Shown: positions 1-13,833 of the stretch, one piece after another
Layout: each line of letters opens with the position of its first letter
Numbering within the stretch: the first letter of the stretch is position 1
Origin: Marinobacter xestospongiae
Lineage (GTDB): Bacteria; Pseudomonadota; Gammaproteobacteria; Pseudomonadales; Oleiphilaceae
DNA: 64,000 nt
NCBI RefSeq assembly: GCF_023156385.1
Contig: NZ_JAKZAK010000013.1
Coordinates: forward strand, 1-64,000
Direction: 5' to 3'
Translations under genes and position numbers: made by a program
The notes under the pieces: generated by a model
The model's input: the letters and a program-made list of their open reading frames with translations, nothing else
What the model was told of the DNA's origin: nothing
Databases searched by the model: none

Positions 1-2237
1 GTGTTGGCGATGGTGGCGATTACGTTACCGCCAGCGGTCACGGTGCCACCGCCATTGGGGCCGCCGGCGACGGTCAAGTTGCCCCCCGTGACCACACTGA
101 GCAGATCCGACGCATCGGCGCCGCCATTGCGCACCAGCGTCAAACTGGCACCGGAATAGTCGCCATTGCCCCCGTTTAAGGCATCCAGTTCCAGATCGCT
201 GATGGTGGCGTTGGCATCCAGCGGCACCGCCGCAGCGCCTTCGGTATAGCTGGGGGTGTCATCCAGGCCAGTGAATACCGGTGCATCGTTAACGGCATTC
301 ACGGTCACACTGGCGGTGTCGGTGGCGCTGGAAAACGCACTGCTACCGCCACCACTGGAGGCATCCGCGGTGCCACCGGCGACACCGGATGAGGTATCCC
401 AGGCGCGGAAGGTAAAGGTGGCGCTGCCGGTGTAATTGGCATCGGGCACAAATCGCACCAACTGCGTGCTGGCACCGCCCAGACTGCCATCGAGCAGCCG
501 TGCAGCGGAGGTGATGTCGACACTGCTGCCCGTGGTGCCGGAAAAACTGCTCCAGCTGGCGCCGTTATCGGTGCTGTATTGCCACACGCCGTTGGTGTTA
601 TCCACTTGCGTCACGGCGATGGCTTCCACCGCACCACCGTCGACGTCGGTGATTGAGCCATCAACCACCAGATCGGCCACCGAGGTGCCGGTGTTATTGG
701 CATTGTTCGAACCATCGTCATCGCCATCGGCGCCAGAGCCGTCATCATCCCCGGCGTCTTCATCGATGGCCGTTAACACCGGCGACTGCCCGGCATCCAG
801 CACCGGCGCATCATTGGCGGGAGTAATCGTGATGGTGACGGTATCGGCCGTACCGTTGGAGGTGCCGTCGTTCGGCGTGACTGTAAGGGTGGCTGTCGCG
901 GTATCGTCAGCGGAGGTGGTGAACTCAATATTGCTGGTATTGTCGAGGAAGGTATTTAAATCTCCTTCAGCGCCTGCCAGTGTCATGGTGCCGGTGCCAG
1001 AGTTGGTCACGGTTACACCACCAAATGAGCCATCACCAGTGACGGAAGCGATGGTGCCGCGATCTACGGCCAGCGTCAGGGTGATGGTGTCGCCATCGTC
1101 ATCGGATACGTTGTAGGCGGATAGGTCAATGGCGGTAGCGACGTCTTCGGTTGCGGTATCGTCGGCGGGCGTGCCGCCTAAGTCCGGGGCGGTATTAGCG
1201 GGAGCTGCTGTAAAAGTTATATTGTCTATTACAAGGCGAGTGTCATTCGCATTAGCTTCGTTTGCTATAGTAAACCCGGTAACTCCTGTCCAATTTAAAC
1301 CGGAGAAAGTCTCTATTCTACCGAATAGGCTATCGTCATTGTTGTTGTCGTTATTAGGGTCTTGGTTGTTAATGGTTAAAGTGCTTCCCGATCCACCAAT
1401 CGGAGTCAAAACCCAATTAAAATCAATATTCAGAGCGCTCCCAAAATCAAGCTGAGTGATATTTATTGGCGAGTTGAATGTAACATTCCATTGCCCTGCG
1501 TTAGCGTTAGCGCTAGCAATGCCCGCTACGGCGATTCCACTGCCTCCATCAACGCCGCTTGCATCAAACAACGTAAGACTAGCTGAGTTGGCAGTGCTGA
1601 TCGAAACTTCAATACCAGATTCGGTTTGCGTGACTGTTGTAGTTCCGCCACCTGAGGTGTTGCTCTCAAAGTCGTAGGCTGCCAACACTCCTTTGTAAGA
1701 GCGAATCGCACCACCTGAAAACCCAACGGCGGTGGCAATTGCACCAATCTGCACAGCAAAATCCCAGTCACCACCAAAATCGGCTGCACCGGTCAACGTA
1801 CGTGATGCGGCGATGTTGGCGCCAGTTGCCTCAGCGAGGGCCACAACAAAAGACTTACCCTTAGCCGTTTTCGCCACTTCACAGCCATACAGCAGGATAT
1901 CGCCGTCTTTCGCCAGCGCCTGGCCGATCCTGCAGAGCTCATCCTGATAGCGCTTCAGTGAATCCCTGGAAAGGGTAGCATCGCCCAATATCTGAACGCC
2001 GCTATAGCCATGTCCCAGAACATGAATAGCGCCAAAACCATGGTGGGTTCGTGCCCATTCGGCCATTACCCGAATACCATCCTGATCCGGGGCAACCAGC
2101 ACCACCTCGATGCCTTCGGAGACTCCCTCAATCAGGGTTTGATAGTCGTAAAGCCCCGTGTCGATGAACGCGACCTGGCGGCTGGAGGCCGAAGTGGGGA
2201 TAACGGTGCCATCGGTAGGCAAGGTTCGAACACTCAT
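1..2237 (-). CDS. DUF4347 / cadherin-like repeat giant adhesin, 3' end beyond window
   Basis: Reading from an ATG at 2237 on the minus strand, the frame stays open to the window edge, giving at least 745 residues. Residues 20-165 match the DUF4347 domain: an HVLGHG segment (His76-Gly77), LLYGCEVA (Gly118-Cys119) and a TGA-ADFGGDWDF ending. After a linker of about 150 residues with Ser/Thr/Asn-rich beta sequence come cadherin/Calx-beta-like repeats with DDGDTITLTL and NDAPVL-type signatures. There is no classical signal peptide; such proteins are usually large surface adhesins exported by type I secretion, with a C-terminal signal that would lie outside this window. An AGGT ribosome site sits seven bases before the start. 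It follows tpsA and tpsB in the same direction, but a 276-base gap with a hairpin separates it from tpsB. The DUF4347-linker part is AT-richer than the repeats: 25 of 60 bases are G/C in 1441-1500. Confidence 0.85.
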   Translation of the reverse strand, partial: MSVRTLPTDGTVIPTSASSRQVAFIDTGLYDYQTLIEGVSEGIEVVLVAPDQDGIRVMAEWARTHHGFGAIHVLGHGYSGVQILGDATLSRDSLKRYQDELCRIGQALAKDGDILLYGCEVAKTAKGKSFVVALAEATGANIAASRTLTGAADFGGDWDFAVQIGAIATAVGFSGGAIRSYKGVLAAYDFESNTSGGGTTTVTQTESGIEVSISTANSASLTLFDASGVDGGSGIAVAGIASANANAGQWNVTFNSPINITQLDFGSALNIDFNWVLTPIGGSGSTLTINNQDPNNDNNNDDSLFGRIETFSGLNWTGVTGFTIANEANANDTRLVIDNITFTAAPANTAPDLGGTPADDTATEDVATAIDLSAYNVSDDDGDTITLTLAVDRGTIASVTGDGSFGGVTVTNSGTGTMTLAGAEGDLNTFLDNTSNIEFTTSADDTATATLTVTPNDGTSNGTADTVTITITPANDAPVLDAGQSPVLTAIDEDAGDDDGSGADGDDDGSNNANNTGTSVADLVVDGSITDVDGGAVEAIAVTQVDNTNGVWQYSTDNGASWSSFSGTTGSSVDITSAARLLDGSLGGASTQLVRFVPDANYTGSATFTFRAWDTSSGVAGGTADASSGGGSSAFSSATDTASVTVNAVNDAPVFTGLDDTPSYTEGAAAVPLDANATISDLELDALNGGNGDYSGASLTLVRNGGADASDLLSVVTGGNLTVAGGPNGGGTVTAGGNVIATIAN

Positions 2238-2448
2238 TCGGTTACCTGCTGATCAGATAATATGGTGTTGTGGGAACAGGGAAGGGGCTGGTCAGCGGTT
2301 GCATGGACTTAGAGGCGACACTTCCCTGTTTTTATAACCTGTAGATTAGAAAGGGATTGGTAGAAAACCTAATAAAATATTGTGATTTCTGTGTTGCAGT
2401 GGGTGTCGGTGTGTTGCGGTAGGTAGGTCTTACTGTGCTGTCTGTGAG

Positions 2449-2474
2449 CCGCAGTCGCCGGAGCGCGACTGCGG
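2449..2474 (-). terminator. 10-bp perfect stem-loop after tpsB
   Basis: CCGCAGTCGC and GCGACTGCGG form a perfect ten-base-pair stem around a six-base loop, about 40 bases past the tpsB stop. No T-run follows on either strand, so it may be a rho-assisted end or a message-stabilising hairpin. The rest of 2238-2513 is AT-rich and holds the ribosome site of the downstream adhesin; I see no gene there. Confidence 0.45.
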
Positions 2475-2513
2475 GAGGTGTCTGGAGTTGGTGCCGGAGG
2501 ATGTCGAAGCCTT

Positions 2514-4151
2514 TCAGAACTGGTACCCGAAGCTGGCCCATAGCCGCGGCTCACGTTGGCGGTCGTCGGACTGGGCATCCCCGCCGTCCAGTGTCCAGGC
2601 GCTGCTGAGATCGAGGTTGAGGCTGTGGCGACGGTAGCGCAGGCCCAGGCCGGCGCCGGCCAGGGAGCGGGCATCGCCCTCGTCGGCGCCGCCATTGGGA
2701 GTGCGGCCCTGGTCGTAGAACAGGTAGGGGGCCAGGCCAAAGTCAGTGTGGTAGCGCAGTTCCAGCTGGGCCAGCCAGCCGCGGCTGTCGGAGCCCTCGC
2801 CGTTGGGGTAGGCCCGCACGCCATTGGGGCCGCCGAGCTGGAAGCTCTCGGAGCCGTCCAGGTGTTTGCGGTCCGCCCATTGCCCGGTGACCCGGCCATA
2901 GGCCTGCACGCCATCGCCCAGGGTTTGCAGGCGTGCCAGGTCCAAGTTGACCTTGGTGAAGCCGTAGTCGGCCCCGGTCTGCCCCGACAGCGACTGGTCC
3001 AGCACGCCGGGGGTCAGCCCGAGGCTGCCGTAGGTGAGGCCGCCCTGGCCAAGGGCGTCGCGGCTATCGAAGCGCAGCACCAGGGGCAGGCTGTGGCTTT
3101 CGGTGGCCTTGCGGTAGTCGGCAAAGTCGATGGTGTCGTCCAGGTCCTTGTAGCGGTACTGGGCGCTGAGGGAGAGGTTTTGGGTCTGGCGGCGCACCAG
3201 CGGGTAGCTGAGCCCCGTGGTGTAGACATGGGCGGTGCCGGTGTAGCCATCAAAGCCTTTGCCCAGGGAGTAGTCGGTGTGGGCGTAGCCCAGGTCGGCG
3301 CGCAGGCCGCTGCTGCCAATGGGGCGTGAATAGTCCAGGTTGCCCAGCCAGGTCTGCTCACTGGAATACAGTGCCGTCACCTGGAGTTCATCCCCCACCG
3401 TAAGCAGGCCGCGGGCGGTGGCGCCCACGCGGCCCCGGTAGGCGCCGGAGAAGCGGTTGCCGTGGTTGTCGGCACCCACTTCAAACGCAACACGATCGCT
3501 TTCCTGCACGCGGACGTCCAGGTCACCTTCGCCCACCGCCTGGCCGGGCCGCAAGACCGGCGTGACGGCGAGCCCGGGCAGGTCCCCCAACAACAGCATC
3601 TGCCGCTCCAGCGGTGCGGAGGCGATGGCCTCTCCACTGGCCAGCGGCGTGAGGTAGGGCTGTGCCGCCGTCACCAACTGCGGGTCGTCGCTGTGGGCGG
3701 TGACCTGGCCATAGCGACCTTCCACCACCTGAATGGTGAGGGCACCGTCGTTCAGCGATTGGGCGGGCAACAGGGCGTGGGTGAACGGGTAGCCCTGGTC
3801 GCGATAGAACCGGCTGATGTTGTTGGCCAGACGGCGCAGACCGGCCAGGTCCCGGGGGTGGCCAAGGGCACTGGGAATAACCCGGGCCAGTTCGGCGTCG
3901 GAGAAGCGCTGGTTGCCCTGGAAGGTGATGGCCGTGAGGATGACCGTGCGGCCGCCCGGGTCGGTGTCGGTCAGCGCTTCACCCTGCAGTTCCAGATCCA
4001 CCGATGGCGCGGTGGGGCTGAGGGTGTCGGGCTGGTTCTGTTGCAGAATCTGGCCGGCGCCCGGCGCTGTCTGTGCCTGGGCAAGCGGGGCCATAAGCGG
4101 TGCTGCCAGCACCAGGGCCAGGGTAAGGGTCTGATTGTTACTTCGTTGCAT
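2514..4151 (-). CDS. Two-partner secretion outer-membrane translocator TpsB (ShlB/FhaC/HecB family)
   Basis: 545 residues. Residues 1-26 form a Sec signal peptide ending in AQA. A POTRA_2 domain follows at about 70-145 (start LTAITFQGNQRFSDAELARV), then a second POTRA-like stretch, then a ShlB-type beta barrel to the C-terminus, which ends in Phe as outer-membrane proteins usually do. The lid-loop motif is visible at 437-450 as FQLGGPNGVRAY; most family members have VRGY, so position 447 is Ala where Gly is usual. The protein should bind the TPS domain of TpsA in the periplasm with its POTRA domains and pass it through the barrel without ATP. It begins 102 bases after tpsA in the same direction, so the pair is almost certainly one transcription unit. 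Confidence 0.92.
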   Translation of the reverse strand: MQRSNNQTLTLALVLAAPLMAPLAQAQTAPGAGQILQQNQPDTLSPTAPSVDLELQGEALTDTDPGGRTVILTAITFQGNQRFSDAELARVIPSALGHPRDLAGLRRLANNISRFYRDQGYPFTHALLPAQSLNDGALTIQVVEGRYGQVTAHSDDPQLVTAAQPYLTPLASGEAIASAPLERQMLLLGDLPGLAVTPVLRPGQAVGEGDLDVRVQESDRVAFEVGADNHGNRFSGAYRGRVGATARGLLTVGDELQVTALYSSEQTWLGNLDYSRPIGSSGLRADLGYAHTDYSLGKGFDGYTGTAHVYTTGLSYPLVRRQTQNLSLSAQYRYKDLDDTIDFADYRKATESHSLPLVLRFDSRDALGQGGLTYGSLGLTPGVLDQSLSGQTGADYGFTKVNLDLARLQTLGDGVQAYGRVTGQWADRKHLDGSESFQLGGPNGVRAYPNGEGSDSRGWLAQLELRYHTDFGLAPYLFYDQGRTPNGGADEGDARSLAGAGLGLRYRRHSLNLDLSSAWTLDGGDAQSDDRQREPRLWASFGYQF

Positions 4152-4253
4152 GAGTGCGGTATTCCCGTGCCAAAATCCGTTGAAGAGCCACTGATTGGCT
4201 GCCGATCCTCTCTGAGGGCGCCCGCTGGGCAGCCCTCCGTTCGTGCATTGGCG

Positions 4254-8936
<4,683 letters not shown>

Positions 8937-8952
8937 GGCGTCTCATCCTCTG

Positions 8953-8979
8953 ATAACGGGTCGTTTTTTTATAACGGGT
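8953..8979. promoter_or_regulatory. Direct repeat ATAACGGGT, 18-bp period, upstream of tpsA
   Basis: ATAACGGGT occurs at 8953-8961 and 8971-8979, exactly 18 bases apart start to start, with a run of seven T between them. The pair ends 17 bases upstream of the tpsA start codon and overlaps where a core promoter or 5' leader should be. It could be a tandem operator. The remaining bases to 9174 separate tpsA from the divergent diguanylate cyclase; I see no other gene there. Confidence 0.4.
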
Positions 8980-9174
8980 GAGGATAAAGAAGCGCTGGTG
9001 GGGACGGCTATGGTGGCGCTTTATGACTTTCCCAATGTTTATCATTTTTCCTGGTTAGGTTGCATACTGGTTTCAATGCGCAAGGATTTTCTTGTCGACA
9101 CCGGCGACTTGCCACAAACTTCATGAGGGGCTCTGGTCAGAGATCCCATAGCTTGGACCCATGTTGCATGCGGA

Positions 9175-10638
9175 ATGTGTATGTCCGGTGATCGGGGCAG
9201 AGGGGAAGCAGTGGCCCCGGAACTGACTGCAAAATCACCGTCGCCATCGTCCGGGCTGTTGTCGGGCTTGGCGCTGCGTACCCTGTTGCTCAGTTTGTTG
9301 CTGGTGGGTGTGACGCTGGGGGCGATCCTGCTGGCGCTGCATGCCTTTGGTCAGTACCGCGACACCATTGCCGAGCTTGACCAGCAGCAGAACCGCGGCC
9401 TGGCAACCGCGCATTTGCTGCTTCAGCAGACCGAGGGTCTGGTCTCCAGCAGCTCACTGCTGTTGCTCGCCAGTACCCACTTCCAGCGCCGTGAGGCGAT
9501 GTTCGAGATTGCCGACCGTGCCGAGTGGGTGGGCCGGCTGGTCAACCAGCTGGCGGCGCTGCGGGGGGAGTCTTCCCGCGTTGACGACATTCTGGCGGTA
9601 CGCCAGCAACTGATGGCCAATGTCGCGGCCATGCAGGGGCTGGTACACCAACGGATCGATCTCCGGGCCGCACTCAGCGGTGATTCGCCGCCGAGCCGGG
9701 CCAGACTGGAGCAGCTGGCTGACGTGGAGATGCAGCTGGCGGCGATCATTCGCGACAACCGGCTGCTGTCCCGCAACCTGGGCATTTCGGTGGGCTACCA
9801 CGTGACCGCCATTCGTGAGCAGGTGCAGGGCACCATCGGCGATCTCAACGCGGACATCGCGCGCCTGGAGACACTGCTTAAAGCCTCGGCGGTGGCGGTG
9901 ATTCTGGCGGTACTGCTGCTCCTGGGCTTCATTCAGTTCGGTGTGGTCCGGCGCCTGCGCCGACTGCAGGCGAGTTTGAGTCGCCCCCGCCCACTGCCAG
10001 AACACATCGAGGTTCGAGGCGGCGACGAAGTGGCCCACATGGGCGCCGCGATCCGGCGTTACGTTCACAGCATCAATCTCAACGAGCAGCGCATTCTGGA
10101 AATGAACCGGGAGCTGAACTTTCTGGCGACCCACGATTCCCTCACCCGGCTGCACAATCGCCACTATTTCGAACAGGCGCTGAAGGTTCATGGTGAGGCG
10201 CCACAGGGCAGCACACTCTGTGTGGCGCTGATGGACATTGACCACTTCAAGGCGATCAATGACAGCTTCGGCCACGATGCCGGCGACAGGGTGTTGCAAC
10301 ACATCGCCCGGTTGATCCGGCGGGAGTTGCCCGATGAGGTGCTGGTGGCCCGCTATGGCGGCGAGGAGTTCGCGCTGCTGGCCCGGGATGTGCCATTCAA
10401 GGCTCTGCAGCGGGGGCTGGATGTGCTGCGGCGGGAGATTGCTGCGATGGTGATCGAGGTGGGGTCGCAGCGTCTTGCAGTAACCATCAGCATTGGCCTG
10501 GCCCAGCAGCAGCCCGGCTGCGCCCTGGCCACCACAGTCAAGGTGGCTGACGAACGCCTGTACCAGGCCAAGAACGCCGGCCGTAACCGGTTGGTGGCCC
10601 ATTCTCCCAGACCTTCCGGCAATGAGGTGTCGTTATGA
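9175..10638 (+). CDS. Membrane diguanylate cyclase (TM-periplasmic-TM-GGDEF)
   Basis: 487 residues. Transmembrane helices lie near 34-57 and 236-259 and enclose a helical periplasmic sensor region of about 175 residues. A short linker leads to a GGDEF domain starting at LNFLATHDSLTRLHNRHYF. The active-site motif is intact as GGEEF at 395-399, and MDIDHFKAINDSFGHDAGD is conserved. The usual inhibitory I-site (RxxD five residues before the motif) is absent, so product inhibition may be weak. It should make cyclic di-GMP from GTP at the inner membrane in response to a periplasmic signal. Its stop overlaps the start of a solute-binding protein (ATGA), which suggests that protein presents the ligand. 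The start is uncertain; in-frame ATGs occur at 9175 and 9181. Confidence 0.9.
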   Translation: MCMSGDRGRGEAVAPELTAKSPSPSSGLLSGLALRTLLLSLLLVGVTLGAILLALHAFGQYRDTIAELDQQQNRGLATAHLLLQQTEGLVSSSSLLLLASTHFQRREAMFEIADRAEWVGRLVNQLAALRGESSRVDDILAVRQQLMANVAAMQGLVHQRIDLRAALSGDSPPSRARLEQLADVEMQLAAIIRDNRLLSRNLGISVGYHVTAIREQVQGTIGDLNADIARLETLLKASAVAVILAVLLLLGFIQFGVVRRLRRLQASLSRPRPLPEHIEVRGGDEVAHMGAAIRRYVHSINLNEQRILEMNRELNFLATHDSLTRLHNRHYFEQALKVHGEAPQGSTLCVALMDIDHFKAINDSFGHDAGDRVLQHIARLIRRELPDEVLVARYGGEEFALLARDVPFKALQRGLDVLRREIAAMVIEVGSQRLAVTISIGLAQQQPGCALATTVKVADERLYQAKNAGRNRLVAHSPRPSGNEVSL

Positions 10639-12116
10639 TGCGTGTTTTTCTCCGGCTGAGAGTGCCCTGGTTGGCTCTGCTGCTGTTTCTGCCGCCGCTG
10701 CTCTGGGCCAACGATACCGTCACCATCGATCGCCAGATCCAGCCGCCCCACCTCGACCCCACACTGACGCCCTCCGCCAGCGTGGCCGAAGTCACTCACA
10801 TGAACGTTTTCCAGGGGCTCACCCGGCTGACGAGGGAAGCCCAGGTCCAGCCGGCCCTGGCCACTGCCTGGTCGGTCAGCGACGATGGTCTGACCCTGAC
10901 CTTTAACCTCCGCCGGGGCGTGGTGTTTCATGATCGCCGACCGTTCAACGCCGAGGTGGCGGCGTTCAGCCTGGCGCGACTGGTGGACCCGGACTCCGGC
11001 AATCCCCAGCGGCCGCTGTACAGCGCCATCGAGCGGATTGAGGTGAGCGCGCCGTTTGAACTGCGGCTCCACCTGACGCGGCCGGATGCCCTGTTGCCCT
11101 ATCGGTTGGCGTTCTCGGCGGCGGTGATCGTTCATCCTGACAGTGTCGAAACCAATGCCACCCGGCCGATCGGCACCGGTCCCTATCGGGTGCTGCCCTG
11201 GGAGGGTGGGCCGGTGTCATTGACGGCGTTTGAGGAGTACTGGGGGCCCAAGCCGGCGATCCGCCATGCCCATTTCACCTTTACCGCCAATCGCATTGAG
11301 CTGGAGAACAGCCTCAGTGCCGGCAAGGTGGATGTCCACGCCGATGCCAGCCCGCTTCCCAGCCATTTGCAACTGGCCTTGCACCACGATTTTTCGGTGT
11401 TGCAGGGCAACGGCGAGGGCGAGGTGATCCTGGCGCTGAACCACGCCCACCCGGCGTTGCAGGACCTGCGGGTCCGCCGCGCCCTGGCCCATGCCATCGA
11501 CCGGCAGGCGCTGCTGTCGATCTACGAACAGTTCACCCCGCAACTCATCGGCAGCCACTTCTCCCCCCAGCACCCGGCCTACGTGGATCTGGTGGATCGC
11601 TACCCCTATGATCCCGACCGTGCCCGCGCGCTGCTGCGTGAGGCCGGGGCGGAGTCCCTGAGCCTGACGCTGAGCCTGCCACCGCCCATCTATGCAGAAC
11701 GTGGCGGGCTACACATCGCCAGCGACCTGGAGGCGGTGGGGATTGCGGTGCAGGTGGAGCGGCTGAGCTGGCCTGACTGGCTGGACCGGGTCTTTAACCG
11801 GAAGCTCTACGACATCACTTTGATCTCCCACGTCGAGCCGATGGACATCGATATCTACGCCCGGGACGATTACTACTTCAACTACCACAGCCCCGAGTTC
11901 CAGGCACTCTGGCGGCGCATTGAACGAACCCAGGATGAGCCGCAACGCAACAGCCTGCTCGGCGACGCCCAGCGCCTGATCAGCGACGACGCGGTGAACG
12001 TGTTCCTGTACATGAAGCCCCAGCACTCCATCCACCGCACCGGGCTGAAAGGACTGTGGCAAAACGCCCCGATTCCCGCGGTGGTGCTGGAGGAAATGTA
12101 CTGGGCGTCGCCCTAG
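10635..12116 (+). CDS. Periplasmic solute-binding protein, peptide/nickel type (SBP_bac_5)
   Basis: 493 residues with a clear signal peptide, cleaved near LLWA-N at 25. The mature protein shows the DppA/OppA-type family 5 pattern: early LDPTLTPSASVAEV, GLTLTFNLRRGVVFHDRRPF, IGTGPYRVLPWE, and DLRVRRALAHAIDRQALLSI. It should bind a peptide or similar small ligand in the periplasm. No ABC permease or ATPase gene lies beside it. Its start codon overlaps the stop of the upstream diguanylate cyclase by four bases, so translation is coupled and it may work as the sensory subunit of that enzyme rather than in uptake. That role is inference. Confidence 0.9.
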   Translation: MMRVFLRLRVPWLALLLFLPPLLWANDTVTIDRQIQPPHLDPTLTPSASVAEVTHMNVFQGLTRLTREAQVQPALATAWSVSDDGLTLTFNLRRGVVFHDRRPFNAEVAAFSLARLVDPDSGNPQRPLYSAIERIEVSAPFELRLHLTRPDALLPYRLAFSAAVIVHPDSVETNATRPIGTGPYRVLPWEGGPVSLTAFEEYWGPKPAIRHAHFTFTANRIELENSLSAGKVDVHADASPLPSHLQLALHHDFSVLQGNGEGEVILALNHAHPALQDLRVRRALAHAIDRQALLSIYEQFTPQLIGSHFSPQHPAYVDLVDRYPYDPDRARALLREAGAESLSLTLSLPPPIYAERGGLHIASDLEAVGIAVQVERLSWPDWLDRVFNRKLYDITLISHVEPMDIDIYARDDYYFNYHSPEFQALWRRIERTQDEPQRNSLLGDAQRLISDDAVNVFLYMKPQHSIHRTGLKGLWQNAPIPAVVLEEMYWASP

Positions 12117-12138
12117 TGCCCCAGAGCGACGCAGTAGG

Positions 12139-13449
12139 TCAGTGCAGCTTCAAACGGGGATGCATAGCGCGGCTGATCTTGTCCATCAGCCAGATCACCC
12201 CGGTGCGCAGAAAACCGTGCAGGGCAACCTGGTGCATGCGATACAGCGAGACGTAGAACAGCCGGGCAACCTTGCCCTCGATGTACATGCTGCGGCCGGA
12301 GAGGTTGCCCATCAGGTTGCCGACGGTGGTGTAGCGGCTGAAGTTGATCAGCGAACCGTGGTCCTTGTAGACAAAGGGCACGTCTTCGCGGCCCTCGAGG
12401 CGGTTGACCAGCGTCTTGTAGAGGGTGTCGGCTTGCTGGTGCGCGGCCTGGGCCCGCGGCGGTACCGGACGGTCGGAGTCCGGTTGCGGGCAGGCGGCGC
12501 AGTCGCCGAAGGCGAAGATGTCGCGGTCGGCGGTGGTCTGCAGGGTCTGGGTTACCACCAGCTGGTTACCGCGGTTGGTGTCCAGGCCATCGAGTTTGGC
12601 GAGGAAGGCCGGTGCCTTGATGCCGGCCGCCCAGATGGTCATGGCTGAGGGCAGCTCGGTGCCGTCTTTCATCACCACGCCGTCGGCTTTCACTTCACTG
12701 ACCGGCTGGCCGGTGAGTACTTCCACATGCTGGCGTTCCAGTTCCCGGGTGGCGGCGGCGGACAGGCGCCCCGGCAGAGCCGGAAGGATGCGATCTGCCG
12801 CCTCGATCACGCGGATGCTGACGTCCTGTGGCTGCAGCGAGTTCATGCCGTACACCGGCAGCTCGCGGGAGGCCAGTCGCAGCTCTGCCGCCAGTTCCAC
12901 CCCGGTGGCGCCGGCCCCAATGATGGTGATCGGCAATTGCGCCGGCTGGCCGTGCTTGGCTTCGTGGTTGGTGCGCAGGAAGGCGTTGAGCATCAGGTTG
13001 TGGAAACGCCGGGCCTGGGCGAGGCTGTCCAGGAACAGGCAGTGGTCCTGGGCGCCGGGCGTACCGAAATCGTTGGCGGTGCTGCCCACGGCGATGACCA
13101 GGGAGTCGTACTGGACATGGCGCTCCGGCACCACTTCCACCCCCTCGTTGTCGTAGAACGGTTCCAGGGTGATCTGGCGGTTTTCCCGGTCAAGGTCGCT
13201 CATGCGTCCCAGCTGGAATTCGTAGTGGTGTTTGCGGGCGTGGGCGCGGAAGTTGATCTCATTGGTGCTGGCGTCCAGCGACCCGGCCGCCACTTCATGC
13301 AGCAGTGGCTTCCAGACGTGGGTGAGGACCGCGTCAATCAGGGTAATACGGGCTTTCTGACGCTTGCCCAGCTTATTTCCCAGGCGCGTTACCAGTTCAA
13401 GACCACCGGCTCCTCCGCCGACAACGACGATGTGATGCAGTTTATCCAT
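12139..13449 (-). CDS. ndh: Type II NADH dehydrogenase (NDH-2)
   Basis: 436 residues, close to the 434 of E. coli Ndh. Two Rossmann motifs are visible: VVVGGGAGGLE near 8-18 for FAD and IIGAGATGVELAAE near 175-188 for NADH. Also present are the FAD-contacting DIFAFGDCAA and a C-terminal amphipathic region (YRMHQVALHGFLRTGVIWL) that anchors the enzyme to the inner face of the membrane. It oxidises NADH and reduces quinone without pumping protons. An AAGGA ribosome site lies nine bases before the ATG. A possible sigma-70 promoter on the minus strand is TTGTTT-17-TAGCAT near 13560-13590. The gene runs convergently towards the solute-binding protein gene. Confidence 0.96.
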   Translation of the reverse strand: MDKLHHIVVVGGGAGGLELVTRLGNKLGKRQKARITLIDAVLTHVWKPLLHEVAAGSLDASTNEINFRAHARKHHYEFQLGRMSDLDRENRQITLEPFYDNEGVEVVPERHVQYDSLVIAVGSTANDFGTPGAQDHCLFLDSLAQARRFHNLMLNAFLRTNHEAKHGQPAQLPITIIGAGATGVELAAELRLASRELPVYGMNSLQPQDVSIRVIEAADRILPALPGRLSAAATRELERQHVEVLTGQPVSEVKADGVVMKDGTELPSAMTIWAAGIKAPAFLAKLDGLDTNRGNQLVVTQTLQTTADRDIFAFGDCAACPQPDSDRPVPPRAQAAHQQADTLYKTLVNRLEGREDVPFVYKDHGSLINFSRYTTVGNLMGNLSGRSMYIEGKVARLFYVSLYRMHQVALHGFLRTGVIWLMDKISRAMHPRLKLH

Positions 13450-13833
13450 GGATGCAGTTCCTTAAGTGAAGACAGCGAAAGGCTCTCAATCCATCGACTT
13501 GAAAACGCTTCGCTTTCTTCACTTGTCCCGCTCCCGGTGCATCCCCCGGAAGGCGCGCCTATGCTATCCCGATGCCAGCGGGGAAACAATGTCGCTCTCC
13601 GGTCTATTAGCACCATACCAATTACGACGATAGTGGCGGGCGAGATGTGACAACAGTGCGGCATGTGCTTACCCGGTGCTCAGTTTCCGTCGGGCTGGGA
13701 GGGCGAACTGGTTCGGGTTTCCATCCGGGATTAAGATGCCTGTCTGCACCGCGCCCTTGGACGGGCCTGTTGTGCAGTTGCTCGCTTTAAGCCGCCAAGA
13801 AAGGCAGTTTACTGAGAATTATCAGGATGTCGC
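13450..13833. other. Intergenic region between ndh and the CbrC-family gene
   Basis: 384 bases without a supportable gene. The left part is the ndh 5' region on the minus strand. The right part contains a two-tier inverted repeat at 13744-13777: outer arms CTGCAC/GTGCAG and inner arms GCCC/GGGC around a six-base loop, 56 bases before the next gene. It could be a protein site or a leader hairpin. It lacks the conserved ends of an integron attC site. Confidence 0.5.

Noticed and set aside
436..1947. Several plus-strand open frames in the first 2 kb
   Set aside because: The minus strand carries one continuous DUF4347/cadherin reading frame through the whole interval, running off the left edge.
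13744..13777. Two-tier inverted repeat considered as an integron attC site
   Set aside because: The conserved RYYYAAC and GTTRRRY ends are not present and there is no integrase in the window.
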